Source of the DNA: Cochliopodium minus
Taxonomy: Eukaryota > Discosea > Himatismenida > Cochliopodiidae
Assembly (NCBI GenBank): GCA_024220525.1
Contig: JAMYWO010000159.1
Location: 1 to 64,000, forward strand
Direction: 5' to 3'
DNA length: 64,000 nt
The position numbers and the translations under genes were made by a program. Shown here piece after piece: positions 1 to 9,875 of this stretch (positions within the stretch are counted from its first letter, which is position 1; every line of letters starts with the position of its first letter). Under the pieces are notes generated by a model that was not told the origin of the DNA, made no database searches, and saw only the letters and a list, made by a program, of their open reading frames with translations.

Positions 1-355
1 CAGTAAAAACCAAGAATCGCATCGAAATTAAAACAAAAAATAAAATATTTTTCTTTCTAATTCAGATATGTTATTCTAGGGCATAATGAGTACCCACACT
101 AAAATTTTTTGTAAAATCATTTGAATGCATTATAAAGATAAAGTGATTTCAATTTTACAGTAATCAAACATGATTTTAAGGATTATACTTGAAATGATCT
201 GATACAAACAGAACTCAAAAATTTGGTGCTAAGAAATTTTGAATAATTCAAGATTTTTGCAATTTTTATAAAAAATATCACATTTATCAATCATTTTTAG
301 TATCACAAACATTTAATAAGGAATTTTCATCCCCTTAAACTTTTTTTTTCAAAAG
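1..355 (+). repeat. Intronic sequence with a dispersed repeat; first 77 bp duplicated at 9526-9602
   Basis: No coding exon is seen here. The stretch ends in a splice acceptor at 354-355 and is the 3' part of an intron of the double-PH gene. Bases 1-77 are identical to 9526-9602, the end of contig C2, which is the overlap that joins C2 to C1. A block at 30-58 recurs at 29103-29131 and 29268-29296, and a second block at about 219-283 resembles 29327-29383. The region is therefore also a diverged copy of a dispersed intronic repeat. I see no terminal inverted repeats or coding capacity. Confidence 0.75.
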
Positions 356-1544
356 ATCTATCGATCTAAACAATGTGATTAAATTTAACATCGAAATCGA
401 GAAAGAGGACAAATTGATAGAGATACATGTTCCAGGAAGAATCTACTACCTAAAGACGATTAACAGTGCAGAATCAGAGTTTGAGTATTGGATCCCTGGA
501 TTGAGAAAGTGGATTCTCTTTTTCAACCAAAACAAACCTAAGATCGATATCTGCGATCTTCCTGTATTCAAAAACTCTGATAAAAAAGAAAAGCCAAAAA
601 GACCACCATATTTTAGGTAAGATATTTTATTTGTATTTATTTTTTTCTTAAATTACCAAAAAATTACCTATTAACAATTTATTTTGGTTATATTATTTTT
701 TTTGATGTATCTTTTTTTTTCCAATTGAAAAATTGTTTAATTAATTATATTCTTTTTTTTTTTTGAATTTAATATAAAGATATATCTTTTAAATTTATGT
801 TTTTTATTAAATCTTTTTTTATTTTTTTATTTTATTTTTTCATTTCATGAATTTTGTTAATTTTAATTTTGTTTTTTTTGTTTTTTTTAAATTTTTTTTT
901 TTTTCATTTAGTGGAATTAAAGGCTACTTAAAGAAAAAGGGAGACAAAGGACTCGTAAAATCATGGAAAAGAAGGTACTTCAACCAAATCTCATACAACC
1001 TCTACTACTACTGCTCCGAGTCCCACACTGAAGAGTTAGGTTTCATCGACGTCAAAGAACTTCAGTGCGTGCAGATTCAAAATGCAAATACTTTTGAGTT
1101 CAATCTTTATACCTCTTCTGGTCGCATTTGGAAACTTTGCGCCGAAAACAAGAAGGATTTCGATATGTGGCTCGAGTCTCTCGAGTTTTATCTTCAACTT
1201 AACATTAATAGTAGTTCTGGTTAACTATTTTTCATTAATTAAAATTCTATTTATTTTTCTATTAAATTTTTTCATTTTTAAATTTATTTTTCATTTTTAA
1301 ATATATTTTTCATTTTGTTTTTTATTTTATTTATTTTTACAATTTTTTCTTTTAATTTTCTCTTTTACTTGATTTAGATCATTCTAGTGATAGAGGTTCA
1401 TATTCCTCCCCTTCTGTTGAGCCAACTAACAACACAAACACTACCACTGACAACACCAACGCAGAAGAGGAAGAAGGGTTTTTTGGCGACGACTCTTCTA
1501 CACACAATACTTCAAATAATGTATTTGATTTAGATGATGATTAA
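356..1544 (+). CDS. Double PH-domain protein, 3' part (exons 356-616, 912-1219, 1378-1544)
   Basis: This is the C-terminal part of a roughly 294-residue protein whose 5' exons lie at 9003-9308, displaced by the contig order. Exon 356-616 completes the first pleckstrin-homology domain: beta strands followed by a C-terminal helix with the conserved Trp in EFEYWIPGLRKW. Exon 912-1219 holds a second complete PH domain, opening GYLKKKGDKG with SWKRRYF and closing with FDMWLESLEF. Exon 1378-1544 encodes a Ser/Thr/Asn-rich acidic tail ending FDLDDD. PH domains usually bind phosphoinositides or proteins, so a membrane-proximal adaptor is the likely role; the ligand is unknown. With the C2 exons the coding length is 885 nt, an exact multiple of three. 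There is no enzymatic domain. Confidence 0.85.
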
Positions 1545-1930
1545 AAATTTTTTTAAAAGAGTTTATTTTATTTAATTAAATTTATTTATTTAATTAATTA
1601 AAAATCATTATAATTTAATTAAATTTATTTATTGAAAATAATAAAATGAATTTTTTTTTTATTGTTTCAATAATCAATTCGGGCGCAAATCAAGTCTTTA
1701 AATTTATCACTAGAATTGATATTAGAGAATAAAAGATTATCAGAAAATAGTAGTCAATTAATTCAAAGTGTGACTAAATGAAATTATTTTTATTTTAATC
1801 AATCAAACTCTTCTTTAAAAAAATTTTTTTATTGAATTTAAATTGTCTTTCTGCTACTTTAAATGGACCATAAATGGATCAATTCCAAAATTTGTTAGTG
1901 GAGAAAATAAAATAAAAAAAAAAAATAAAA
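1545..1930. other. Intergenic spacer
   Basis: AT-rich spacer between the stop of the PH gene and the start of the phosphatase gene on the same strand. It should hold the 3' UTR of the first and the promoter of the second. I see no further reading frame, RNA gene or clear motif beyond poly-A and poly-T runs. Confidence 0.6.
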
Positions 1931-4014
1931 ATGAAAATACAATCATTTATCTTCATCCTCCTTTTGGCCTTCTCATTGGGATTCAATCTCTTCAATTATA
2001 TAGATCATAACAAAGATGGATCCCTATCAAAGATAGAAGTGAAATCGCATCTCCTATGTAAAAAAAAAACTTGAAAAAAATAATTATTACTGTTGGCTGT
2101 TTGAATAAAAAATTAATACCATTAATTATGATTCCATCATATTATAAACCATGATTGATATATTTATTTGATTTAAATCACCATTTTTGAATTTTTCAAC
2201 CAGCCATCTTCCATGGAAGATATGATAGAGATAATTCCACCATACATAAAATCTTTGAGAAATATGATCTCAACGGCAACGATCTGATCTGCATGAAGGA
2301 ATTCGCAGGACATTTCGGCTCAGTGATAGAGGAGATCCTCACATCCAAGCCTGAACAGATCCATTTGTCATTGGGAAATGATTCGAGCCAGATGACTGTG
2401 ATGTGGACCACAAAGGATAAGACCATCAATCCTGTGGTGGAGTATGGATATGCCAGCAAGAACTATTCTTTCAGTGCTCCTTCTCCTGATCAATATACCT
2501 ACGATGCGGGCATCTTTGGATGGAAGGGATTCATTCATAAGCTCACATTGGTAAGATAATACTTGTTTTTGTTCATATTATTTGATACGACGTTATAAAA
2601 AGATTATATTTATTATTTGTTGATAACTATTCTAAAGAATATAACTATAAAAAGTAATAACGTCGTATATATATTGGATCAATTTTTTTATCTCAACATA
2701 AGATAACTATATTTGATAAATGGATCATTTTATAATTTGTATATGTTGATCCTTTATCGATCATACCAAATTGTATATTATCAAGGTATAACATCACATT
2801 TTATACAAGTTCCTGAAAAGGAACGTGTTTCTACTGAAAATCTGAAATATAAAAAAAAAAAAAAAAAATTCTTTATATCCTTTTGATATACTTTAATTTC
2901 AAACAACATTAACATCTACATCAACTATTCCTTCTTTTGGATTTCTCTGGAGTTAAAATTCATTAAAGGACATTCTATGTTTATATCTATGTTTCTTTGT
3001 ATAATCAGATTTTCAAAAAAGTTGAAAAAATTGAATTCACTGAATTTTTTTTAATTTTAAATATATTTTTTTCAATCAATTCATTTCTCACAAATAGACA
3101 GGCCTTAACCAAAACACCACCTACTTCTATAGAGTTGGGGGATTAGACGGAACCAACCAAGAGTGGAGTGACGAATATTCATTCAAGACCTACCTTGACG
3201 ATCCATCCAAAAGCTCCGAAAGAAAGTTTGCATTATTCGGGGATATGGGTATTTTAAAATTTAATTTTATTTTAAATTTACATTTTTTTTATGATTTTAT
3301 TTTTTATTTTTTTGATTTTATTTTTTATTTTTTATTTTTTATTTTTTATTTTTTATTTCTTATTTTTTATTTTTTGATTTTATTATGTTTTATTTTAAAG
3401 GCACTGTCATGCCTTTGGGCTTTGCTGTGACCGACCAAATCAAGAAGGACTTGGCTTCTTCCTTTCCTTTCGACATGGTCATCCACGTAGGTGATTTGGC
3501 ATACGCAGGAACTGGAGCAAGTAAAGAAATTGAGTAAAAAAATTTTTTTTATTACTCTTTAATAAAAAAAATTAATTATCATTACTTTTTTAAAAATTAA
3601 TAAATTATTTTTTATTTTCATTTTTTCATTTTTTCTTTTTATTTTGAAATGTTTTTATTTTTTCAATATCATTTTCTTTTTAAGAGGCATTTGGGACATG
3701 TTTTTGAACCAAATCCAGCCTATCGCCGCTGGCATCCCTTGGATGACAGGTGAGCCATTTTATTTTTCAAATTGATTTAACATAAGTCCATATTCATCAT
3801 AAAATTAAAAATAAAGCTGTTGGAAATCATGGTAAAATTATTTTTTTAAATTATTTTTTAAATTTTTTAAATTATTTTTTAAAATTTTTTTTAAATTTTT
3901 TTTTAAATTATTTTTTAAATTTTTTTTTTTTAATTGTATTTTGTTTCAGTAATTTTTTTATTTTTATTTTTTATTGTTTAATTGACGATTTATTTCTTTT
4001 TATTATTATATTTA

Positions 4015-4045
<31 letters not shown>

Positions 4046-5707
4046 TTTATATTTATATTTGTTTTGATTTTTTTTTATATTTTTTTTTATATTTTTATTT
4101 TTATTTTTATTTTTATTTTTTATTTTTATTTTATTTTTTATTATTTTTTTTATTTTTTATTTTTATTTTTATTTTTTATTTTGTTTTTTATTATTTTTTT
4201 TATTTTTTATTTTTTATTTTTATTTTTATTTTTATTTTTTATTTTTTTATTTTTTATTTTTTATTTTTTATTTTTTATTTTTTATTTTTTTATTTTTAAA
4301 ATCCTTTTTGAATATATTTGGAAAAAGAACATTACTATAATTGGGCTGCTTACATCAACAGATTTTCTATGCCTGCTGGCCCAAGCGGAGGAAACGGAAA
4401 TTTCTGGTTCTCCTTCGACTACTCTTTTGGTTAGTCTTTCTTTAAAGAAAATCAATTTTTCTTAATTTTGTTTTAGGTCATTTCTTGTTCTTGTCAACTG
4501 GTAAATTATTTTTATTTTTTATTTTTTATTTTTTATTTATTATTTTTATTTATTATTTTTTATTTTTATTTTTATTTTTATTTTTATTTTTTTTTTTATT
4601 TTTATTTTTATTTTTATTTTTATTTTTATTTCATATTTTTTATATCTTTTTTATTTATTTATTTTATATTTTTTATTTTTTATTTTTTATTTTTTATTTT
4701 TTTATTTTTATTTTTCATATTTTTTTATTTATTTATTTATAAGAGCATACATATAGCCCTGGATCACCCCAATACCAATTCCTCGAAAACGACCTCATGA
4801 AGGCCGTTGCCAATAGAAAACAAAGACCTTGGATCTTTGTCTTCGGGCACAGACCTATGGTAAAAAAAAAAACCATTTTTTTTTGAGGTTGAAATTTAAA
4901 ATTAAAAAATTTTATAATCGAATAAATCTTAGTACTGGTAAAAAAATTCTTTCATTATTTTTTTATTTTTATTTTTTATTTTTTATTTAGTTATTTCTTT
5001 ATTTATTATTTCTTTATTTTTTATTTTTTATTTTTTATTTTTTATTTTTTATTTTTTGTTTTTTATTTTTTATTTTTTATTTTTTTATTTTCATTTTTTT
5101 TATTTTTAATTTTTTTAAAGCTCAGATAAATCAGAATGGAATGAACACAGCCCTGGAGCACCTCTCCAAGTAGAATTGGAGCCTCTTTTCACAAAATATA
5201 AAGTAGATGCTTATTTCTCAGGTCACATGCACATGGCAGAGTAAAAAAATATATTTATTTTTTATTTTTTTATTTTTTATTTATTTATTTTTTATTTTTT
5301 ATTTTTTATTTTATTTTAATTAAATATCTTGAAGACTCGTCTTGCCAGTTATTAATGGTACTGTCACAAACGTGTATAAACCAGGTCAAATCTGGAAGAA
5401 CCCTTCTGGTCCTATCCACGTCGTGCAAGGTACTGCTGGTGCCCTCATCGACGAAGAATTCATTAACCCTCAACCATCTTGGTAAAAAAAAAATATTATT
5501 AAATATTAAAAATAAAAAAATAAAAAAATAAAAAAATAATAAAAATAATAAAAATAAACTTATTTTTTTAGGAGTTTCAGTAGACTTCCCAAGTACGGTT
5601 ATGGTCAATTCGTCATGCATAACGCCACCACAATTTCTTACCAATACAAAAAACTTGATGATGATGACAATGGGTTTGAGTTTGTTTTGGTTCAAGAAAA
5701 TCGTTAA
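1931..5707 (+). CDS. Secreted EF-hand/purple acid phosphatase fusion, 13 exons
   Basis: Predicted 495-residue metallophosphoesterase of the purple acid phosphatase family, which hydrolyses phosphomonoesters at a dinuclear metal centre. Exons: 1931-2057, 2204-2550, 3098-3248, 3401-3533, 3685-3749, 3817-3831, 4328-4429, 4477-4500, 4744-4859, 4933-4937, 5121-5240, 5335-5481, 5572-5707 (1488 nt, in frame). Residues 1-20 form a signal peptide. Two EF-hand-like loops follow (DHNKDGSLSKIE and YDLNGNDLICMKEF). The fibronectin-like PAP N-domain starts near PEQIHLSLG. Metal-ligand motifs are present in order: FGDMG, VGDLAY, VGNHE, FGHRPM, SGHMHM. The protein should be secreted or lysosomal. The EF-hand pair is unusual for the family and suggests Ca2+ control. 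Exons of 5, 15 and 24 nt lie between T-rich introns. The gene converges on the actin gene with 89 bp between stops. Confidence 0.93.
2551..3097 (+). repeat. Long phosphatase intron with a 12-bp inverted repeat
   Basis: This 547-bp intron contains a perfect 12-bp inverted repeat at 2585-2596 and 2657-2668 (ATACGACGTTAT and its complement), about 60 bp apart. Just downstream, 2674-2753 resembles 8039-8088 in an LRR intron: both carry TTGGATCAATTTTT, then ATCTCAACA, then TTGTATATGTTGA. These look like short dispersed intronic repeats, perhaps remnants of small hairpin elements. No target-site duplication could be defined. Confidence 0.5.
3832..4327 (+). repeat. T-rich (ATTTTTT)n-type simple repeat filling an intron
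   Basis: Nearly the whole intron consists of ATTTTT/ATTTTTT units on the sense strand. The same repeat type fills neighbouring introns of the gene (4501-4743, 4938-5120, 5241-5334). It leaves long open frames rich in Phe, Tyr and Ile that are not genes. Confidence 0.85.
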
Positions 5708-5796
5708 AAATCAGTATTTTAGAATTAAAAATTAATATGTTATTTCAGTTTAAATTTGTTTGTTGTTCTCAACGTCTTGAATATTTAATTTTTTTT

Positions 5797-6923
5797 TTAA
5801 TAAAAACATTTTTTATGTACAATTGATGCTCCTATCTCTTCAAAATCGCTTTTTGTTACGAAAAATGATTCGGGATTAAAACACATTGAGGAGAGAATGG
5901 AAGCTCCCAAGAAAGGATAGTTGTTCCTTTTGGGGTCTTGACAAAAAACTTTCACTTTAACGTTTCCAGGGGCGAGACTATTCATTTCCCTTGTCATTCT
6001 ATCACCAAAGCCACTGAACATAGAAGTTCCTTTTTTAAAAAATTTGAAAAATTGTAAATTAAATTTAAAATAAAAATTAAACCTCCTGTCAACAAAATTT
6101 TAGAATAGAGATCTTTTCTCATGTCTATGTCACATTTGGTGATCCCATTGTATAAACACTCATGAATGCCTGACAAATTATGCTCCTTAATGTAGAGAGA
6201 AGTGTTGAACAGTGCTTCAGTGCATTTAAACTTTTCGTTTGACATCACAATCACATTTTGCCCATCAGGCAGCTCATATTCTGTTTGAGAAATTTTTTCT
6301 TTGCAAAAAAAATTAAAAAAAATTTAAATTTTTTTAAAACTCAAAATAAAATGGTAAAAATCAAATATTTTCAAAATAAAAAATAAAAAATCAAAAAATT
6401 TTCAACCATTTTCATAGTCAAAAGCCACGTAACAATGACTTTCTTTCAAAGTGTTCACAAATTCTCTTTCTGATGAAGTTGTCAACGAATTCCCCGCCTC
6501 GTTCAAAAGATCCATCAAATATGAGCTGATGTCTTTCCCTCCCATCTCCATTTTGGTGATTCCATGGTACATCACATATCCTTCATAAATTGGTACTGTG
6601 TAACAAGTGTCATATCCACAATCTAAAACTACACCTTTTTAAAATAAAATAAAAAATTAGATGAATCATAATATTTCATGTAGTAAAATAAAATAAAATT
6701 ATAATACATAATAATTAATAAAAAAAAAAATTAATAAAAATTTAAAATAAATTTAAAATATTAATTAATAATAAAATAAATATAAGAAAATTAAAAATAA
6801 ATAAATAAAATAAAAAAATAAAAAAAATCAAATAAAATTAAAATAAAATAAAATAAATAAAATATAAATTTACCCAACTAATATAACAATTGCGTTGTCT
6901 GGTATTGCTTTGAATAATGCATT
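5797..6923 (-). CDS. Divergent actin or actin-related protein, 3' part; 5' end lost at the gap
   Basis: Four exon segments read right to left cover about the C-terminal 60% of an actin-fold protein. The 6923-side exon ends NAIVILVG. The next (about 6408-6640) carries the ATPase-core strand VVLDCGYDTCYTVPIYEG and the AERE-like SSEREFV segment. The third (about 6070-6290) begins YELPDGQNVIVMSNEKF and ends LLTGG. The last ends GASIVHKKCFY, matching actin's ...GPSIVHRKCF. It differs from conventional actin throughout, for example in GITKCDIDMRKDLY, so it may be a divergent actin or an Arp. The start lies beyond the gap at 6924, and sequence across that gap is unrelated. In the corrected order this is the outer end of the scaffold. 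Confidence 0.88.
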
Positions 6924-6924
6924 N
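6924..6924. other. Assembly gap C1/C2 (single n)
   Basis: A single n joins unrelated sequence: an actin exon on the left and the start of C2 on the right. The 68 bp after it (6925-6992) are repeated at 30885-30952, the end of C3, so the true left neighbour of C2 is C3. Confidence 0.9.
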
Positions 6925-7203
6925 ATATCTATCAAGATTTTAATTTTGAATGGTATATTCTCTTTCATTTTACTGGATTTTGAGGTGAACATATATGTTC
7001 CTCTCAAAAAAATAATAATATGATTGATTTAAATCATAGAAACAAAGATTTTATTGCTCTAAATTGTAACATCTTGTTCCTACAAATCCATAAAACCTGA
7101 TTTACTCTACCTCTTATTTTATTTTTATTTTATTTGATTAAAAATTTATAGAGTTGTTTGAAAAAGTTAATTTATATTTGATACAAAAAAAAAAAACACT
7201 TGA

Positions 7204-8733
7204 TTAATCCAAAAAACGAAAGAGGTAGAACAAGAGTCTCCTTGGAACACGAGAAACAAAACAATCGTTTCGGTTTCTCAATATAAGCATGATAACCTTG
7301 ACCATCTCATTGATTCTACGGTTGGTGAGCAAAAAAGAGTGGATCTCAATAAACCCGAAATGGTTCATGGAGAGATCGAGTTCGGTGATTGTTCTGTTGA
7401 CTTGGAAAATCGAAATGAAAGCTTCCTTGTTTAATTTGTCGATAGAGTTATGAGACAGATTGAGAGATTTCAACGAGAAGTTTTTTTTGAGCATTGCGGG
7501 AACGTGTTGAACGCCATCGCCTATCATGTTGGACCTCAAATCGAGAAATTTGAGTGATCGATTATGTGTCAAGGTCTCACAAAGATGTTGCATGCCCATT
7601 TCTTTGACGGTGTTGAAAGATAAGTTGAGGGATTCAAGAGAAGGATGTTCTTTGATGCCTTCACACAGAAATTTAATTCCTTCGCAGTCTATTCTGTTGT
7701 CGGAGAGATCGATTGTGGTGAGCGATCTGTTGTGGAGAAGTGCTTTTGAGAAGGGATCCATGCAGTCGCTTCGAATGTCGTTTCTTAGCAGGACGAGCTT
7801 GGTGAGGGTGTTACTGCTTGTGATGTAGTTGGAGAAATGAATAAAAATCTCTTTGCTTTTTAACTCATTCTCTGCAATGTCGAGCATTTCCAATGTTTTG
7901 TTGTGTATCTATTTTTAAAAAGGTTATCAAAATTAATTTGCATTATGTAAATATCAAATATATAGATGAATGATTTTTTTTATAGTGACACATTTGGAAT
8001 TTGAAAATTTTTTTGTCAGAATAATCTGTGCCATATAATTTGGATCAATTTTTATATCTCAACAAAATAATCGTTTGTATATGTTGAGTAATATTTTCAT
8101 GTTGATTATACTATTATCAATCACAAATTTTCAAGTTTTATTTTTACCATGTCTTCAAAGAAACTCTTATTCATTTGTTTCAACCTATTTTTCCTGAGAA
8201 TGAGTTGCTTCACCTTATCATTTTCCTTCATCGCCTTCCCCAAAGCCATTATATCCTCTATCTTGTTGTTGTAGAGATCTATGCTCGTCAAGGTCGAGCT
8301 GTTGATTGATTCCGCCAAGCATTTCAATCCATCACTTCCTATAAGGTTGCTCTCCAGATTGATTATCTTTATGTGTTGATTTTTTTTTAAACCCTCGCAA
8401 AGAAATGATATCCCTTTATTGTCTATCGAATTCTTTGCCAATTCTAATTCTCCTATCTGATTCTTTCTCAATATTTCCGCCAATTCTTTCATCCCCTTCT
8501 CTGTCAAGCTATTCACCCCCAGATCCAAACTCTCTATCTTTTCATTCACCAGATGTTTCTTCATGAACAGTATTCCCTCATCAGAAATATCGTGCCCTCT
8601 CACATCCATCTTCTTTTTGTTCTTCATCTGATATCAATTTTAAAATAAAATTAAAGAAAATTTGTTTGAATTTTTATCAAATGTTTTTTACTTTCTCTTT
8701 TAATTCATTTTCCTCCAAATTCCCATAATACAT
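7204..8733 (-). CDS. Leucine-rich repeat protein (ribonuclease-inhibitor type)
   Basis: Three exons, 8692-8733, 8148-8627 and 7204-7908, give 408 residues in frame. After a charged N-terminus (MYYGNLEENELKEK) come about ten LRRs of roughly 28 residues. They follow the RI/NLR pattern, with LxxLxLxxN cores such as IESLDLGVNSL, IKIINLESNLIG, LTTIDLSDNRID and LKSLNLSHNSID. The C-terminus is basic and helical. No NACHT, kinase or F-box domain is attached, so it is probably a cytosolic protein-interaction scaffold with unknown partner. It is divergently transcribed from the PH gene, with about 270 bp between starts. Confidence 0.85.
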
Positions 8734-9002
8734 TGTATTTTTCTTTTTTTATATTTGAATTTTTTTGAATACACGCGATTTTATTGAGTGGGATTTTATG
8801 TATACACGTGATTCAATGAATCATAATCTTTAATTTTAGAATAGATATTCAATTGTGGCCACAAAATAGTTGTTCATTTTTTTTTTTTTTGCATTCTGTT
8901 CTTCGATAAACATTATATTAAAAGTTCTATTCATACCACATGATATAATTTAAAGGATATATGGCATAATTATTAAAAAAAATTAACGATAATTTCTCAA
9001 AA
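8734..9002. promoter_or_regulatory. Divergent promoter region between LRR and PH genes
   Basis: This 269-bp AT-rich segment separates the LRR start (-) from the proposed PH start (+), so it must serve as promoter for both. I see A/T runs but no motif I can name with confidence. Confidence 0.4.
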
Positions 9003-9308
9003 ATGGTCTATATTACTTATTAAACAATCCAAGCTCTGATTGATCTTTCTTTCAAAAAAAAATGATTATTTAGGATCAACCAAAACCTTTGAAAGGAAAC
9101 TTAAAGAAAAAAGGAGAAAAAGGAATAGTAGATCTCTATAAAATAAGATGGTAATAAAAGAAATACATCTGATTGAATTTTATCTTTTTCATATTTTCCT
9201 CCAATTATTTTATTTATCCTATACCCTTTTCAATATCAGGTTTGAGCAAAATCCTCAAGATTTGAGCAAATTCACATATTCTAAATCCAAAGGAGATAAA
9301 AATTTGGG
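9003..9308 (+). CDS. Double PH-domain protein, 5' part (exons 9003-9005?, 9074-9150, 9240-9308)
   Basis: These exons encode DQPKPLKGNLKKKGEKG...IRWFEQNPQDLSKFTY...KNLG, the first strands of a PH domain. Exon 9240-9308 ends in phase 2 (GG) and needs a single base to finish the codon. The exon at 356 supplies it and continues SIDLNNVIKFNIEIE, completing the domain. No continuation exists to the right of the gap at 9603. The start codon is least certain: an ATG at 9003-9005 directly followed by GT, spliced to 9074, gives MDQPKP in frame, but a separate upstream leader exon is possible. The same protein continues at 356-1544. Confidence 0.82.
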
Positions 9309-9602
9309 GTAACAAAAAAAATTCAATTACCATATAAAAAATTTATCAATCATGTATCCCATTATAATTCAATATTCATAAAGATATGAATTGTTAATAT
9401 TTTTTGGTTGATTTGTATAACAATATCCTCATAATACATTCAAATAATTTTCCAAAAATTTTTGTGATGCTGATTGATAACATATCTTTGAAAAAGAATT
9501 ATTTATAGTTCTTGGTTAAACCAAACAGTAAAAACCAAGAATCGCATCGAAATTAAAACAAAAAATAAAATATTTTTCTTTCTAATTCAGATATGTTATT
9601 CT
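9309..9602 (+). other. 5' part of the PH-gene intron, ending in the C2/C1 overlap
   Basis: Non-coding sequence from the donor GTAAC at 9309 to the gap. Bases 9526-9602 equal bases 1-77, so the intron continues at 78 and ends at 355, giving an intron of about 570 bp. Confidence 0.85.
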
Positions 9603-9603
9603 N
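9603..9603. other. Assembly gap C2/C3 (single n)
   Basis: On the left is the 77-bp sequence that also opens the window. On the right is (AAAAAAT)n repeat DNA inside an intron of the CLU fusion gene. The two sides are not neighbours in the genome according to both split genes. Confidence 0.9.
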
Positions 9604-9875
9604 AATAAAAAATAAAAAATAAAAAATAAAAAATAAAAAATAAAAAATAAAAAATTTGAAATAAAAAATAAAAAATAAAATAATAAATAATAAATAAAAA
9701 ATAAAAAATAAAATAAGAAATAATAAATAAAAAATAAAAAAAAATTTTGAATAAAAAAAAATAAAAAATAAAAAATTGGGAATAATTAAAAAATGCACAA
9801 AAAAATAATGGGAAAAATAAAACTTTAGTTCAAAAAAAAATAATGATTAAAAAAAAAATTTAAAAAATTTTTTAC
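9604..9875 (-). repeat. (ATTTTTT)n intronic simple repeat at contig start
   Basis: Heptamer-type A/T repeat opening contig C3, sense-strand T-rich for the minus-strand CLU gene. Contig C4 ends in the same repeat (44195-44276). The two are inferred to be parts of one intron that the assembler could not cross. Confidence 0.8.

Noticed and set aside
3982-4299. Long plus-strand open frames rich in Phe, Tyr and Leu (also 4485-4742 and 3245-3430)
   Set aside because: They are translations of (ATTTTT)n intron repeats inside the phosphatase gene and have no family signs.
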